A DNA stretch of 9,830 bases from Parcubacteria group bacterium (GTDB taxonomy: Bacteria > Patescibacteriota > Minisyncoccia > UBA6257), in assembly GCA_012798235.1 (NCBI GenBank), contig JAAZNP010000038.1, forward strand, positions 1 through 9,830. The letters are read 5' to 3'. Within the stretch, counting starts at the first letter, position 1; each line of letters starts with the position of its first letter. Below are positions 1-7,601 of this stretch, piece by piece. Both the position numbers and the translations under genes were made by a program. The notes beneath the pieces are model-generated. The model searched no databases. It saw only the letters and a list, made by a program, of their open reading frames with translations, and was not told the origin of the DNA.

Positions 1-1277
1 CATCGTTTTATAATCTTAATGCCATTCATATACGGCAGAAGAACTTTGGGAATACGTACAAATCCTTCCTTGGTTTGACAATTTTCAATAATAGCTAAAA
101 TGGGGCGCTGAGAGAAGGCAGTGCCATTTAAAGTATAAACAAATTCCCAAGTATTAGTCTTTTCGTTTTTATATTTAATATTTAAGCGGCGCGCTTGATA
201 ATCAGTGCAATTAGAAGTGGAATGGGTTTCGCGATACTGACCTTGGCCTTCGTTCTGACCAGGCATCCAAGCCTCGATATCAAATTTGGCTGCAGCAGGA
301 TCACCTAGATCGCCGCTACAAATATTTAAAACACGATAAGGCAAACCTAAACTTTGCATTAATTCCTCTTCCAAAGACAGCAAAAATTCATGTTCTTTTT
401 GTGCCTCTTCGGGAGTTGTAAAAATAAACATTTCGGCTTTATCAAATTGATGCACCCTTAAAATACCTTTGGTATCTTTGCCGTAGGAACCAGCCTCGCG
501 ACGAAAACAAGTAGAAAAAGAAATATATCTTTTCGGTAATTCATTTCTTTGAAAAGATTCATTTTGATGCATCGCACCAATAATTTGTTCTGAAGTGCCA
601 ATTAAATATAAATCGTCTTTAGGCAAATAATATACTTCCTCTGCTCCTCGATCTAAATATCCCATGGCCCACATTGCTTCTGGTTTAATCATCACCGGAG
701 GAATTACTGGAAGGAATCCTTTCTTAGTTAATTTATCAAAAGCAAATTTCATTAAAGCCATTTCTAGAAGAGCACCTTCGTTTTTTAAAAATCCGAAACG
801 CGAACCAGAAGTCTTGGCTGCTCTTTTTACATCAATAATATCTAACTTTTCAGCTAAAGTAAGATAATCTAATGGTTGGAAATTAAATCGTGGTTTGTTA
901 CCAACTTCTCTTAAAACAACATTATCTTTTTCATCATGCCCGACAGGAACCGTGGCTAATGGCAGATTAGGAATTAAACTCATTAAACGTTTAAATTCGG
1001 TTTCGATTTCATTTAATTCTATTTCTTTATCTTCTAAAACAGTTTTAGCTTGCCTTAGAACATCAAGGATATCTTTCTTAGCTTCATTAGGAGTGCGAAC
1101 TAATTTTTCCTCGGCAATATTTTTCTTGGCTCGCAGAGTGTCAATTTGCTGAATTAATTCTCGTCTTTTTTCATCTAAAACTATAACTTGGTCTACTAAA
1201 GCAACATCAGCGCCTTTTTTCTGAAGGCCTTCTTTGACATAATCTGGTTTTTCTCGAATAAGTTTTATATCTAACAT
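1..1277 (-). CDS. serS: Seryl-tRNA synthetase (class II), 3' end at window edge
   Basis: Cytoplasmic class II synthetase that charges tRNA-Ser (and tRNA-Sec where present) with serine using ATP. I translated 425 residues from the ATG at 1275-1277. The N-terminus MLDIKLIREKPD is typical of SerRS and starts the two-helix coiled-coil arm that grips the tRNA long variable arm (about residues 30-105). The catalytic core follows: a TxE serine-binding element as GTSE (227-230), motif 2 with CFRREAG (257-263) and the following KDTKG-HQF block, and motif 3 with NGTAF then R391 and an IIEN segment. The reading frame stays open to base 3. The next codon begins TG at bases 2-1 and its third base is outside the window. 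Family members are usually 420-430 residues long, so that codon is probably a TGA stop and the protein is essentially complete. The gene lies 114 bp downstream of lysS, the only sizeable gap here, so it may have its own promoter. No Shine-Dalgarno is visible; the start is preceded by GTAATTATT. Confidence 0.95.
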   Translation of the reverse strand, partial: MLDIKLIREKPDYVKEGLQKKGADVALVDQVIVLDEKRRELIQQIDTLRAKKNIAEEKLVRTPNEAKKDILDVLRQAKTVLEDKEIELNEIETEFKRLMSLIPNLPLATVPVGHDEKDNVVLREVGNKPRFNFQPLDYLTLAEKLDIIDVKRAAKTSGSRFGFLKNEGALLEMALMKFAFDKLTKKGFLPVIPPVMIKPEAMWAMGYLDRGAEEVYYLPKDDLYLIGTSEQIIGAMHQNESFQRNELPKRYISFSTCFRREAGSYGKDTKGILRVHQFDKAEMFIFTTPEEAQKEHEFLLSLEEELMQSLGLPYRVLNICSGDLGDPAAAKFDIEAWMPGQNEGQGQYRETHSTSNCTDYQARRLNIKYKNEKTNTWEFVYTLNGTAFSQRPILAIIENCQTKEGFVRIPKVLLPYMNGIKIIKR

Positions 1278-1286
1278 AATAATTAC

Positions 1287-1295
1287 ATTATTACA
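1287..1295 (-). promoter_or_regulatory. Candidate extended -10 element for serS
   Basis: Read on the minus strand this is TGTAATAAT: a TG, one base, then AATAAT, which matches five of six positions of TATAAT in the extended -10 arrangement. It lies just upstream of the serS ATG. A transcript starting at the usual distance would begin only a few bases before the ATG and so be nearly leaderless. At 16-18 bp spacing I see no good -35 hexamer, and such AT-rich sequence yields -10 look-alikes by chance, so this is only a candidate. Confidence 0.22.
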
Positions 1296-1390
1296 CGATA
1301 CAAATATACGATCTTACGAATGATACGAATGAAAAATGAAAAATAACTTATATATTTGTATAATTCGTATTCATTTGTATATTTGTATCG
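1296..1390. repeat. Long imperfect inverted repeat of ATTYGTAT-like octamers in the lysS-serS gap
   Basis: The outer arms 1296-1309 and 1377-1390 are perfect 14-bp reverse complements (CGATACAAATATAC and its complement). Inside them, 1315-1330 pairs with 1354-1369 at 14 of 16 positions, leaving a central spacer of about 23 bp (1331-1353). Both arms are built from one octamer. On the right it starts at 1354, 1363, 1373 and 1381 (ATTTGTAT or ATTCGTAT). On the left the complement starts at 1298, 1306 (degenerate), 1314 (TTACGAAT) and 1323 (ATACGAAT). Copies are spaced 8-10 bp apart. The repeat fills nearly the whole gap between the lysS stop and serS start. No run of T follows either arm in the direction of transcription, so it is not a standard intrinsic terminator. 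It contains no ORF. It could be a dispersed genomic repeat, an RNA hairpin at the end of the lysS message, or a protein-binding site. Confidence 0.8.
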
Positions 1391-1391
1391 A

Positions 1392-2831
1392 TTATTTAGG
1401 TTTCATAAACGGAAAGAAAATTATTTCTTTAAGAGACGGAGCGTGAGTTAAAACAGCTACTAAGCGGTCAATACCAATACCTAAACCAGCAGCTGGCGGC
1501 ATCCCATATTCCAAGGCTTCAATAAAATCTTGGTCTTGCGGATGCGCTTCTTTATCCCCTTCTTTCTTTAATTTAGCTTGCATCAAAAACCGTTCTTTTT
1601 GATCCAAAGGATCATTTAGTTCTGAGAAGCCATTAGCAATCTCCCAACCATTGATAACTAATAGAAAACGCAGTGTTTTTTGGGGATTTTGTGGGTTTTG
1701 TTTAGCCAAAGGGGAAATAGTTAAAGGCTGATTAATAATAAAGGTCGGATTTTTTATTGTTGTTCTTAATTTTTTAAAAATTAGGTCAGCGATTTTTTCT
1801 ACGGAGTCTTTAGGGTTGATATTTTCCACACCTAACTCTTGGGCTTTTTTCAACCAGCTGTTTTTCTGGTCTTTGAAAGTTAAACCAATTTGCTTAGTTA
1901 AAAATTCTTCGAAATCTATTCGTGGCCATAATTTTTGTAGGATATAGGAATTATCAATTTCTTTATTCAAACTACGAACCAAATTTTTAATTAATTTTTC
2001 TGATAATTTCATTAAATCTTCTCGTGTTTGATAAGCACTGTATAATTCTATCATGGTGAATTCTGGGTTATGCTCTCGGTCCATACCTTCATTTCTAAAA
2101 TTTTTACCGATTTCGTAAATCTTTTCAAAACCACCAATTAATAATCTTTTCAAATATAATTCTGGCGCGATCCGCAAATAAAGTTTTATTTTTAAAGCAT
2201 CTAATTTAGTTAAAAAAGGATTAGCATTAGCGCCTCCATAGACGGTTTGCAAAATTGGAGTTTCTACTTCTAAATACCCTTGTTTATTTAAAAAATTTCT
2301 AATGTTGGTAATAATTTGGCTACGCCAAATAAATCTTTTTTTCACTTCTTCGTTTTCTAATAAATCAAGGTAACGGCGGCGAAATCTTTCTTCGGCATCT
2401 TCCAAACCAAACCATGCTTTTGGTAAAGGCCTTAAACTTTTGCTCAATAAATGAAAATCATTAATTAATAAACTTTTTTCTCCTCTTTTAGTGATAAACA
2501 AAGTTCCTTGCGCTTCCACAAAATCCCCTAAATCAAAATATTTTTCAAAGTGTTTCACTTTTTCAGTACCTAAAATATCTGATTTCAATACTAACTGTAA
2601 TTTGTTAGTTTCATCTTTGATATCGCAAAACATAACGCCACCATGACCGCGCAAAGACCAAATACGACCCGCAATAATTATTTTCTTTTTATTTTTACTC
2701 CAAGAAGCAAAATTATTTAAAACTTCAGCAATCGTAAATTGCCGTTTAGTTTTCTCCGGATAAGGGTCAATCCCCAATTTTTTCAATTGGTGTATTTTTT
2801 TTATTCGCTCCTTTATGATATCATCCAGCAT
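1392..2831 (-). CDS. lysS: Lysyl-tRNA synthetase, class II
   Basis: Charges tRNA-Lys with lysine in the cytoplasm. The 479-residue protein has the standard class II LysRS layout and is slightly shorter than the usual 490-505. An N-terminal OB-fold anticodon-binding domain spans about residues 50-130 (IIIAGRIWSLRGHGG, then a DETNKLQL strand). The catalytic core follows: motif 1 near 170-195 ending EVETPIL, a GGANANPF loop (199-206), an LYLRIAPELYLKRL block (217-230), motif 2 with FRNEGMDREHNPEFT (245-259), and motif 3 with GLGIGIDR (449-456) close to the C-terminus. The segment EIANGFSELNDP (397-408) is a LysRS hallmark that sets it apart from AspRS and AsnRS. The start lies 4 bp after the greA stop, giving TAATATTATG, so translation is probably coupled. 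The only purine-rich patch upstream (GAGA) is too distant to be a clear ribosome binding site. It is the last gene of the tightly packed run, followed by the inverted repeat. Confidence 0.97.
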   Translation of the reverse strand: MLDDIIKERIKKIHQLKKLGIDPYPEKTKRQFTIAEVLNNFASWSKNKKKIIIAGRIWSLRGHGGVMFCDIKDETNKLQLVLKSDILGTEKVKHFEKYFDLGDFVEAQGTLFITKRGEKSLLINDFHLLSKSLRPLPKAWFGLEDAEERFRRRYLDLLENEEVKKRFIWRSQIITNIRNFLNKQGYLEVETPILQTVYGGANANPFLTKLDALKIKLYLRIAPELYLKRLLIGGFEKIYEIGKNFRNEGMDREHNPEFTMIELYSAYQTREDLMKLSEKLIKNLVRSLNKEIDNSYILQKLWPRIDFEEFLTKQIGLTFKDQKNSWLKKAQELGVENINPKDSVEKIADLIFKKLRTTIKNPTFIINQPLTISPLAKQNPQNPQKTLRFLLVINGWEIANGFSELNDPLDQKERFLMQAKLKKEGDKEAHPQDQDFIEALEYGMPPAAGLGIGIDRLVAVLTHAPSLKEIIFFPFMKPK

Positions 2832-2835
2832 AATA

Positions 2836-3303
2836 TTATTTAATCTCTACTATCTTGTATTTTACATCACCTTTGGGGGTTTTGACAATAACTACCTCAC
2901 CTTTTTTGTGCCCTAAGAAAGATTTGCCTAAAGGAGATTCATTGGATATTTTGCCTTCGTTAGGATCAGTCTCATGAGCACCGATAATTGTAAACTGACG
3001 TTTAATTTTAGGTAAAGTTAAACTTTGCACTACAATAGTAGAACCTAATTCTACAAAACCATTCCCTTTTTTAGGATGAATCAGAACGGCGTTTTTAAGA
3101 AGTAATTCTAATTCTAAAATTCTTGTCTCTAGGGCGGCTTGGGTATCTTTAGCCTCTTGATAGGCAGCATTTTCTGATAAATCACCCAATTCTTTGGCTT
3201 CTTGAATTTTTAAAGCCACCTCTTGTCTTTTAGTGGTTTTTAAAAAGTTCAATTCTTCTTTTAATTTTTTATAGGCTTCTGGCGATAAATAATTTTTAAT
3301 CAT
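2836..3303 (-). CDS. greA: Transcript cleavage factor GreA
   Basis: GreA enters the secondary channel of RNA polymerase and stimulates cleavage of backtracked RNA, rescuing stalled complexes. The 155-residue length is normal for the family (about 158). The N-terminal antiparallel coiled coil covers about residues 5-75. Its tip reads GDLSENAAYQEAKD, carrying the acidic pair D41 and E44 that coordinate the catalytic magnesium. The C-terminal FKBP-like domain (about 82-155) contains the usual SPLGKSFLGHKKGE block (123-136) and ends in a YKIVEIK strand. D41 and E44 support an active cleavage factor rather than a Gfh-type inhibitor. The ATG overlaps the TGA stop of mrdA (ATGA), and lysS follows after 4 bp. 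greA next to lysS occurs in other bacteria too. No Shine-Dalgarno is seen, so initiation is probably by coupling to mrdA translation. Confidence 0.97.
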   Translation of the reverse strand: MIKNYLSPEAYKKLKEELNFLKTTKRQEVALKIQEAKELGDLSENAAYQEAKDTQAALETRILELELLLKNAVLIHPKKGNGFVELGSTIVVQSLTLPKIKRQFTIIGAHETDPNEGKISNESPLGKSFLGHKKGEVVIVKTPKGDVKYKIVEIK

Positions 3304-5273
3304 AATTCATTTAAATTAACATTGGAAACAGTAGAAGTGGTTAAACGGTTTTCGTAATACCAAGACATAACATCATGGACAACAGGGATAGTAGCCACCG
3401 CTCCCTGGGGTGGTTTTTCAATTAAAATTAAGAGAACGATTTGCGGATCATCATAAGGAGCATAAGCTCCAAAAATAGCATGATATTGTTCTTTGCCCAA
3501 AGAAATAAACTTAGGAGAACCACTTTTACCAGCAACTTTAATGGGCAAATCATTTAAACTAGTGGCTGTTCCACTAGTTACCACCTGACGCATTCCTTCT
3601 TGAACTATTTTTAAATTATCCAAATTAACATTAAGTTTAGAAGCAATTACTGGTTCTGTATTTTTAATAATATTGCCATTAAGATCAATAATGCTTTTCA
3701 CTAAGAACGGTTTCATCAAAACGCCATTATTGGCAATAGTAGATATATAATCAGCCATTTGAAGCAGTGTCAAGCTTAAGCCACCTTCGCCAATAGAAAT
3801 GTTATAAGTATCCCCCAATTTCCAAATAGGGTCATTAGGACGTATTTTTTTCAACCAATCTTCACTAGGTAAAACACTATTATTTTCATCATCCAAATCT
3901 ATCCCCTGTTTATTATTCAAATTAAATAAATTCCAATATTTTTGAATTTTAGCTAAACCTAATCCTGAGATATCTTTAAAGCCACCACCAACTGCCCAAA
4001 AATAAACATTGCAAGAAACAGCGATAGCTTTACGCATATCAACCCAACCGTGAGGTTGCCAATCATTAAAAGTATATTTTTCTTTGGGATCATAGGGGCT
4101 AGTAATTACTATTTTACCTTCGTCATAAATAGTTCTTGCTGGGTCAATAATTTTTTCTTCTAAAGCAGCTACTGCCATTAAGGGTTTAATTAAAGAACCC
4201 GGCGGATACAAACCACTGATTACGCGATTAAATAAGGGTCGGGATTTACTCGTCAAATAATCTTCAATAATATTTTTTGGCGTTCCTTTGGTTAAAATAT
4301 TAGGATTAAAACTGGGCAAGCTTACGAGAGCTAAAACTTCGCCAGTTTTGGGATTTAAAGCTAAACCAGCGCCACCAGAGACTCCTAATTCTTGCAAACG
4401 ATTTTTTAATGATTCATATAATTCTTGCTGTAAGCCAATATCAATTGTTGTAATTAAGTCATTGCCTTTTTGAGGATTTAAGGTACCTAAATCTTGTTTC
4501 ACATTGCCATAAGCATCAACTTCCACTAATCTTCTCCCCCATTGACCTTGAAGAGACTTTTCATAATAGGCCTCTAAACCATCTTTACCAACCATAGAAG
4601 TTAAAGGATAGGACTTATAAATCTCTTTATCGCTCGCGGATATTTTACCAATATAGCCTAATACATGAGCTGCAGCATCAGCATAAGGATAATAACGACT
4701 AGTATCCGACATAACCATAAATCCTTTATTAGCCGGCACATTAGCTTCAAATTTTCTCATTTCTTCAACACTCACATTTGATTTTAATAAAATAGGATCA
4801 ATAGAATTTAATTTATTCTTTTCCTTTAAATTATTAATGATATCCTCAGGATTAATATCAAAAATAGTAGTAATCTGATTAATTAAAGCACTGCGTTCAT
4901 TTTCGTCGCGGGGTAAATCCAGAGGCACCATTGTTAAACTAAAAGAAGGCGAGTTCAAAACCAAGGGTTCTTTATTACGATCGTAAATAATCCCTCGGGG
5001 GGCATTAATAATGTAATAACGAGTTTTATTATAATTAGCTAACTCTGTATAATAATTACCTTTAATAATTTGTAATTGAACCAAGCGTCCCAAAATCAAT
5101 AAAATCAAAACTAAACAAATAAAAAATAAAATCTTAACAAAAAAAGACGAGAGGGGCCATTCTAATTTAACCAAAGGACTTTCCCCCATTTCTTCAACTT
5201 TCTTATCAATCAAAATTTCTTCAGGGTCAAGCAAATGCTTATCTCTGATAATTATTTTTTTTCGCGAAAACAT
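3300..5273 (-). CDS. mrdA: Penicillin-binding protein 2, elongasome transpeptidase
   Basis: A class B penicillin-binding protein that cross-links peptidoglycan during lateral-wall growth, normally with RodA and MreBCD. Its 657 residues fit the PBP2 family. A cytoplasmic tail (1-42) precedes one membrane anchor at about 43-66. The pedestal/dimerisation domain begins with APRGIIYDRN (91-100). The transpeptidase domain carries the three active-site motifs: S360-L-I-K363 in YPPGSLIKP, S420-C-N422, and K583-S-G585 in AGKSGSP. The last is a KSG form of the more usual KTG. The product acts outside the cytoplasmic membrane. The chosen ATG overlaps the end of mreD by 35 bp. The next methionine is residue 29, still before the anchor, so a later start cannot be excluded. 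The stop is TGA, overlapping greA. mreBCD next to mrdA supports PBP2 over the division enzyme FtsI. rodA, often next to mrdA, is absent here. Confidence 0.95.
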   Translation of the reverse strand: MFSRKKIIIRDKHLLDPEEILIDKKVEEMGESPLVKLEWPLSSFFVKILFFICLVLILLILGRLVQLQIIKGNYYTELANYNKTRYYIINAPRGIIYDRNKEPLVLNSPSFSLTMVPLDLPRDENERSALINQITTIFDINPEDIINNLKEKNKLNSIDPILLKSNVSVEEMRKFEANVPANKGFMVMSDTSRYYPYADAAAHVLGYIGKISASDKEIYKSYPLTSMVGKDGLEAYYEKSLQGQWGRRLVEVDAYGNVKQDLGTLNPQKGNDLITTIDIGLQQELYESLKNRLQELGVSGGAGLALNPKTGEVLALVSLPSFNPNILTKGTPKNIIEDYLTSKSRPLFNRVISGLYPPGSLIKPLMAVAALEEKIIDPARTIYDEGKIVITSPYDPKEKYTFNDWQPHGWVDMRKAIAVSCNVYFWAVGGGFKDISGLGLAKIQKYWNLFNLNNKQGIDLDDENNSVLPSEDWLKKIRPNDPIWKLGDTYNISIGEGGLSLTLLQMADYISTIANNGVLMKPFLVKSIIDLNGNIIKNTEPVIASKLNVNLDNLKIVQEGMRQVVTSGTATSLNDLPIKVAGKSGSPKFISLGKEQYHAIFGAYAPYDDPQIVLLILIEKPPQGAVATIPVVHDVMSWYYENRLTTSTVSNVNLNEL

Positions 5274-5718
5274 AATAATTGAAAAATAGAAAACCAGAAT
5301 ACAAACAACTATTAATAAAGAAATTTAAAATCATGATCACGCCTAAAGGCTGATGCGCTATAAGCAAACTCATCAAATAAAGGCTTAGCCAATAACTACC
5401 CATCATGGTTTCCCCGATAATTATTCGGGAAATAAAATTTTCCCGTTCTAAAAATCTAGTTAAAAGAAACCCGAACAGAAAAGTAATGGCTAGACTCAAT
5501 AAATTAATCCCCCAAGGCAAACCAGATAAGCTATCAAAAATAATTCCTCTAATCAGAATTAAAATAGTTATGTAAATAGTGGGAAAATCAAAAAAACTTA
5601 AAATTAGGAATATTAAAAGCAGGTCGATAATTGGCTTAACAAAAAAATTGCCTTGATAAAATATTTGGAAGAGGCAAAAAATTATAAAGAAAACAAAATT
5701 TTTGACAAATCTTAGCAT
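5239..5718 (-). CDS. mreD: Rod shape-determining membrane protein MreD
   Basis: A small integral membrane protein of the elongasome that links MreC and the cytoplasmic MreB filament to peptidoglycan synthesis. The 159 residues are very hydrophobic, with about five membrane segments at roughly 5-22, 28-44, 48-62, 70-88 and 108-150 (the last probably a pair). A loop reads FDSLSGLPWGINLL (61-74), where MreD proteins usually carry a conserved D-x-L-x-G-x-P-x-G-type element. Length is normal for the family. MreD diverges quickly, so the call rests on hydrophobicity, this loop and its position directly after mreC and before mrdA. The ATG overlaps the mreC stop (TAATG), and its own end overlaps mrdA by 35 bp. 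No Shine-Dalgarno precedes the start. Confidence 0.9.
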   Translation of the reverse strand: MLRFVKNFVFFIIFCLFQIFYQGNFFVKPIIDLLLIFLILSFFDFPTIYITILILIRGIIFDSLSGLPWGINLLSLAITFLFGFLLTRFLERENFISRIIIGETMMGSYWLSLYLMSLLIAHQPLGVIMILNFFINSCLYSGFLFFNYYVFAKKNNYQR

Positions 5719-6533
5719 TAAAAAACAGAATTGGTGATTACAAATACTGAAAATAATTGATTGGAAATAAATAACGGTTCCACAAGATACTCCTGAAGAG
5801 ATGATTCTGAAGGGATTAAACTTTTGACTTTAGCAACTAATAAACCAGGTACAAAATTATTGTTCTCGGTAGAAGTAATTAATAAATCATTGGGTTGAAT
5901 ATTAGCTTCTCGAGGCACTAATTTTAAGATAAATCTTCCTTGATTATCTTTTTCAATAATCGCTAAAAAATTATTAGCTACATCCTTGACACCAATTCTT
6001 GTTTGAGGAGCAAAAATTGATTCACCGCGACAATAATTAGAAAAACATTCTTTTAAAGTGCCGATTAAAACTTGATTAGCCAAAACAACATTCATGCCTG
6101 GTTTTAAACCATTATTTTGACCTTGGTTAATCCAAAAATTACCAGTTAAACCGCTAGGATCAATCATTATAATCTGGGCGGGTACTAAATGCCATTTGGC
6201 AGTTTGCTTAACATTAAAGGCTTCTTTCAAACTACTATTTTCTTCTTGTAAATTTTTTAATTCTACTAATTGCTCTAATAAATTGTTATTTTCTTCTTTA
6301 AGATTTTGCACTTGGTTACGCAATGAATTGAAATGGAAAAAATCATTAAACCAACTGTTTAAACGATTAAATGTTTTAAACAGGATGGTTTGATTTTCAT
6401 TACCTAAAATTATGATGGTATTTTCTTGTAAGGGATTTTGTACTAAGAAATAAATTTTAAATATTAAAAAGAGAGCGATTATAATAATCACTCCGCTAAG
6501 AAAATTCCAAACTAATTTATTTTTTTTCATCAT
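5718..6533 (-). CDS. mreC: Rod shape-determining protein MreC
   Basis: A bitopic membrane protein whose extracytoplasmic part scaffolds and activates PBP2-RodA in the elongasome. The 271-residue protein has a short basic N-terminus, one membrane anchor at about 10-31, a coiled coil at about 68-105 (rich in Leu, Asn, Glu and Gln, with LKEENNNLLEQL) and a C-terminal double beta-barrel region (about 112-271). The barrel region shows the usual landmarks: IDPSG (124-128), WINQGQNNGLKPGMNVV (134-150) and a TRIGVKDV-like strand (178-185). Two cysteines, C163 and C168, lie close together in the outer domain and might pair. The start is either of two adjacent ATG codons; the first overlaps the mreB stop (TAATG). 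The stop in turn overlaps the mreD start, so the three mre genes are physically interlocked. Confidence 0.95.
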   Translation of the reverse strand: MMKKNKLVWNFLSGVIIIIALFLIFKIYFLVQNPLQENTIIILGNENQTILFKTFNRLNSWFNDFFHFNSLRNQVQNLKEENNNLLEQLVELKNLQEENSSLKEAFNVKQTAKWHLVPAQIIMIDPSGLTGNFWINQGQNNGLKPGMNVVLANQVLIGTLKECFSNYCRGESIFAPQTRIGVKDVANNFLAIIEKDNQGRFILKLVPREANIQPNDLLITSTENNNFVPGLLVAKVKSLIPSESSLQEYLVEPLFISNQLFSVFVITNSVF

Positions 6534-7600
6534 TACACAGGTGGTTTTTCGCGATTAATATTAATCAGGAAGTCTTGATATTGGTTTAAATCTTCCAGAG
6601 CCAAACCAATACCGCGAATCACAGCAGTAATCGGGTCCTCAACTATTTTTACTGGTAAACCGATATTATCAGATATTAATTTATCCAAACCTCGAAGTAA
6701 AGAAGTGCCGCCAGAAAGATAAATACCACTGGAAATAATATCCGAGACTAATTCGGGTGGCGTTTCTTCTAATGTTCCTTGAACAGCATCAATAATTTTA
6801 TTAAGAGAAGGAGTAATTGCTTCTCTGATATCAGCTTCTTTGATCTTTAATTCTTTAGGTAAGCCTTTGGTTAAATCACGACCTTTTATTTTAGCGTCTT
6901 GATTAGTACCTAAATCCATAGCCGAACCAATAGCAATTTTCACCATCTCGGCTGTTCTTTCGCCAATAGCTATTTTATATTTTTCTTTGAGATAATAGAT
7001 AATATCATCGTTTAATTTATCTCCTGCTACGCGTAAACTTCTATAGACAACAATTCCGCCTAAAGAAATAACCGCAGCTTCGGTAGTGCCACCACCAATG
7101 TCTACTACAAAAACTCCAGATGATTCTTGAATGGGCAAACGCATACCTAAAGCCACCGCTACTGGTTCTTCAATCAAAAAAACTTCTTTAGCGCCAGCTG
7201 ATTTCGCCGCGTCTTCTACGGCTCTTTTTTCTACTTCGGTTCCACCGCAAGGAATGCTAACCACTAAACGACTCCAATTAAAAAGATTGCCTAAAAAGTT
7301 TTTCTTTTCTGACTTTTCTAAAAAGTAACGCAGCATTTTTTCTGTAACTTCAAAATCAGAAATAACTCCATTAACTAAAGGGCGAATGGCATTGATATGA
7401 GGAGGCGTCTTACCAATCATTTCCACAGCTTCGCGACCAATAGCAAGAATTTGGTTAGTTTTATTATTAATCGCTACTACCGTTGGTTCGTTAATAACGA
7501 TTCCTTTATTTCTTACATAAACCAAGGCTTTGGTCGTTCCTAAATCGATACCAATTTCTTGCCCACGATGACGAATTTTTCTTTTAAAAGTAATTCCCAT
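6533..7600 (-). CDS. mreB: Rod shape-determining actin homologue MreB
   Basis: An actin-fold ATPase that forms membrane-bound filaments and guides the elongasome. The 355 residues are slightly above the usual 335-350. Nucleotide-binding signatures are intact: phosphate-1 loop IGIDLGTTKALVYV (16-29, with D19), the EEP segment around E143-E144, phosphate-2 loop VDIGGGTTEAAV (166-177, with D167), and the adenosine element YLSGGTSLLRGL (294-305). The VSIPCGGTEVEKRAV stretch (114-128) matches MreB rather than FtsA, ParM or DnaK. The first dozen residues are strongly basic (FKRKIRHR), consistent with a membrane-associated N-terminus, and the protein ends in a proline-containing tail EKPPV. It starts one base after the proS stop (TAATATG) and its stop overlaps mreC. 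No Shine-Dalgarno is visible. Confidence 0.97.
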   Translation of the reverse strand: MGITFKRKIRHRGQEIGIDLGTTKALVYVRNKGIVINEPTVVAINNKTNQILAIGREAVEMIGKTPPHINAIRPLVNGVISDFEVTEKMLRYFLEKSEKKNFLGNLFNWSRLVVSIPCGGTEVEKRAVEDAAKSAGAKEVFLIEEPVAVALGMRLPIQESSGVFVVDIGGGTTEAAVISLGGIVVYRSLRVAGDKLNDDIIYYLKEKYKIAIGERTAEMVKIAIGSAMDLGTNQDAKIKGRDLTKGLPKELKIKEADIREAITPSLNKIIDAVQGTLEETPPELVSDIISSGIYLSGGTSLLRGLDKLISDNIGLPVKIVEDPITAVIRGIGLALEDLNQYQDFLININREKPPV

Positions 7601-7601
7601 A

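Noticed and set aside
664..1152. Two plus-strand open frames opposite serS
   Set aside because: They lie entirely antisense to a well-supported synthetase, their translations resemble no family, and no start signal precedes them. They are shadows of serS.
1296..1390. Octamer copies considered as a CRISPR array or iteron origin
   Set aside because: Units are 8 bp with 0-2 bp between them and arranged in opposite orientations in the two arms. There are no CRISPR-length repeats or spacers, no cas genes and no replication gene nearby.
1278..1391. A tRNA or small RNA gene in the lysS-serS gap
   Set aside because: The sequence is extremely AT-rich, shows no cloverleaf or TTCGA-type T-loop, and is explained by the octamer repeat structure.
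2774..2802. A CCAATT...AATTGG hairpin followed by a T-run on the plus strand, resembling an intrinsic terminator
   Set aside because: It lies inside the lysS coding region (codons for HQLKKLG), the stem is only 6 AT-rich base pairs, and no plus-strand gene would need it.
5410..5431. Near-palindrome TTCCCCGA...TTCGGGAA
   Set aside because: It falls within mreD codons, has central mismatches, and there is only one copy in the window. It is probably chance.
4288..7328. Short plus-strand frames opposite mrdA, mreC and mreB
   Set aside because: All are antisense to genes with intact motifs and carry no recognisable domain. They arise from low stop density in the complementary frame.
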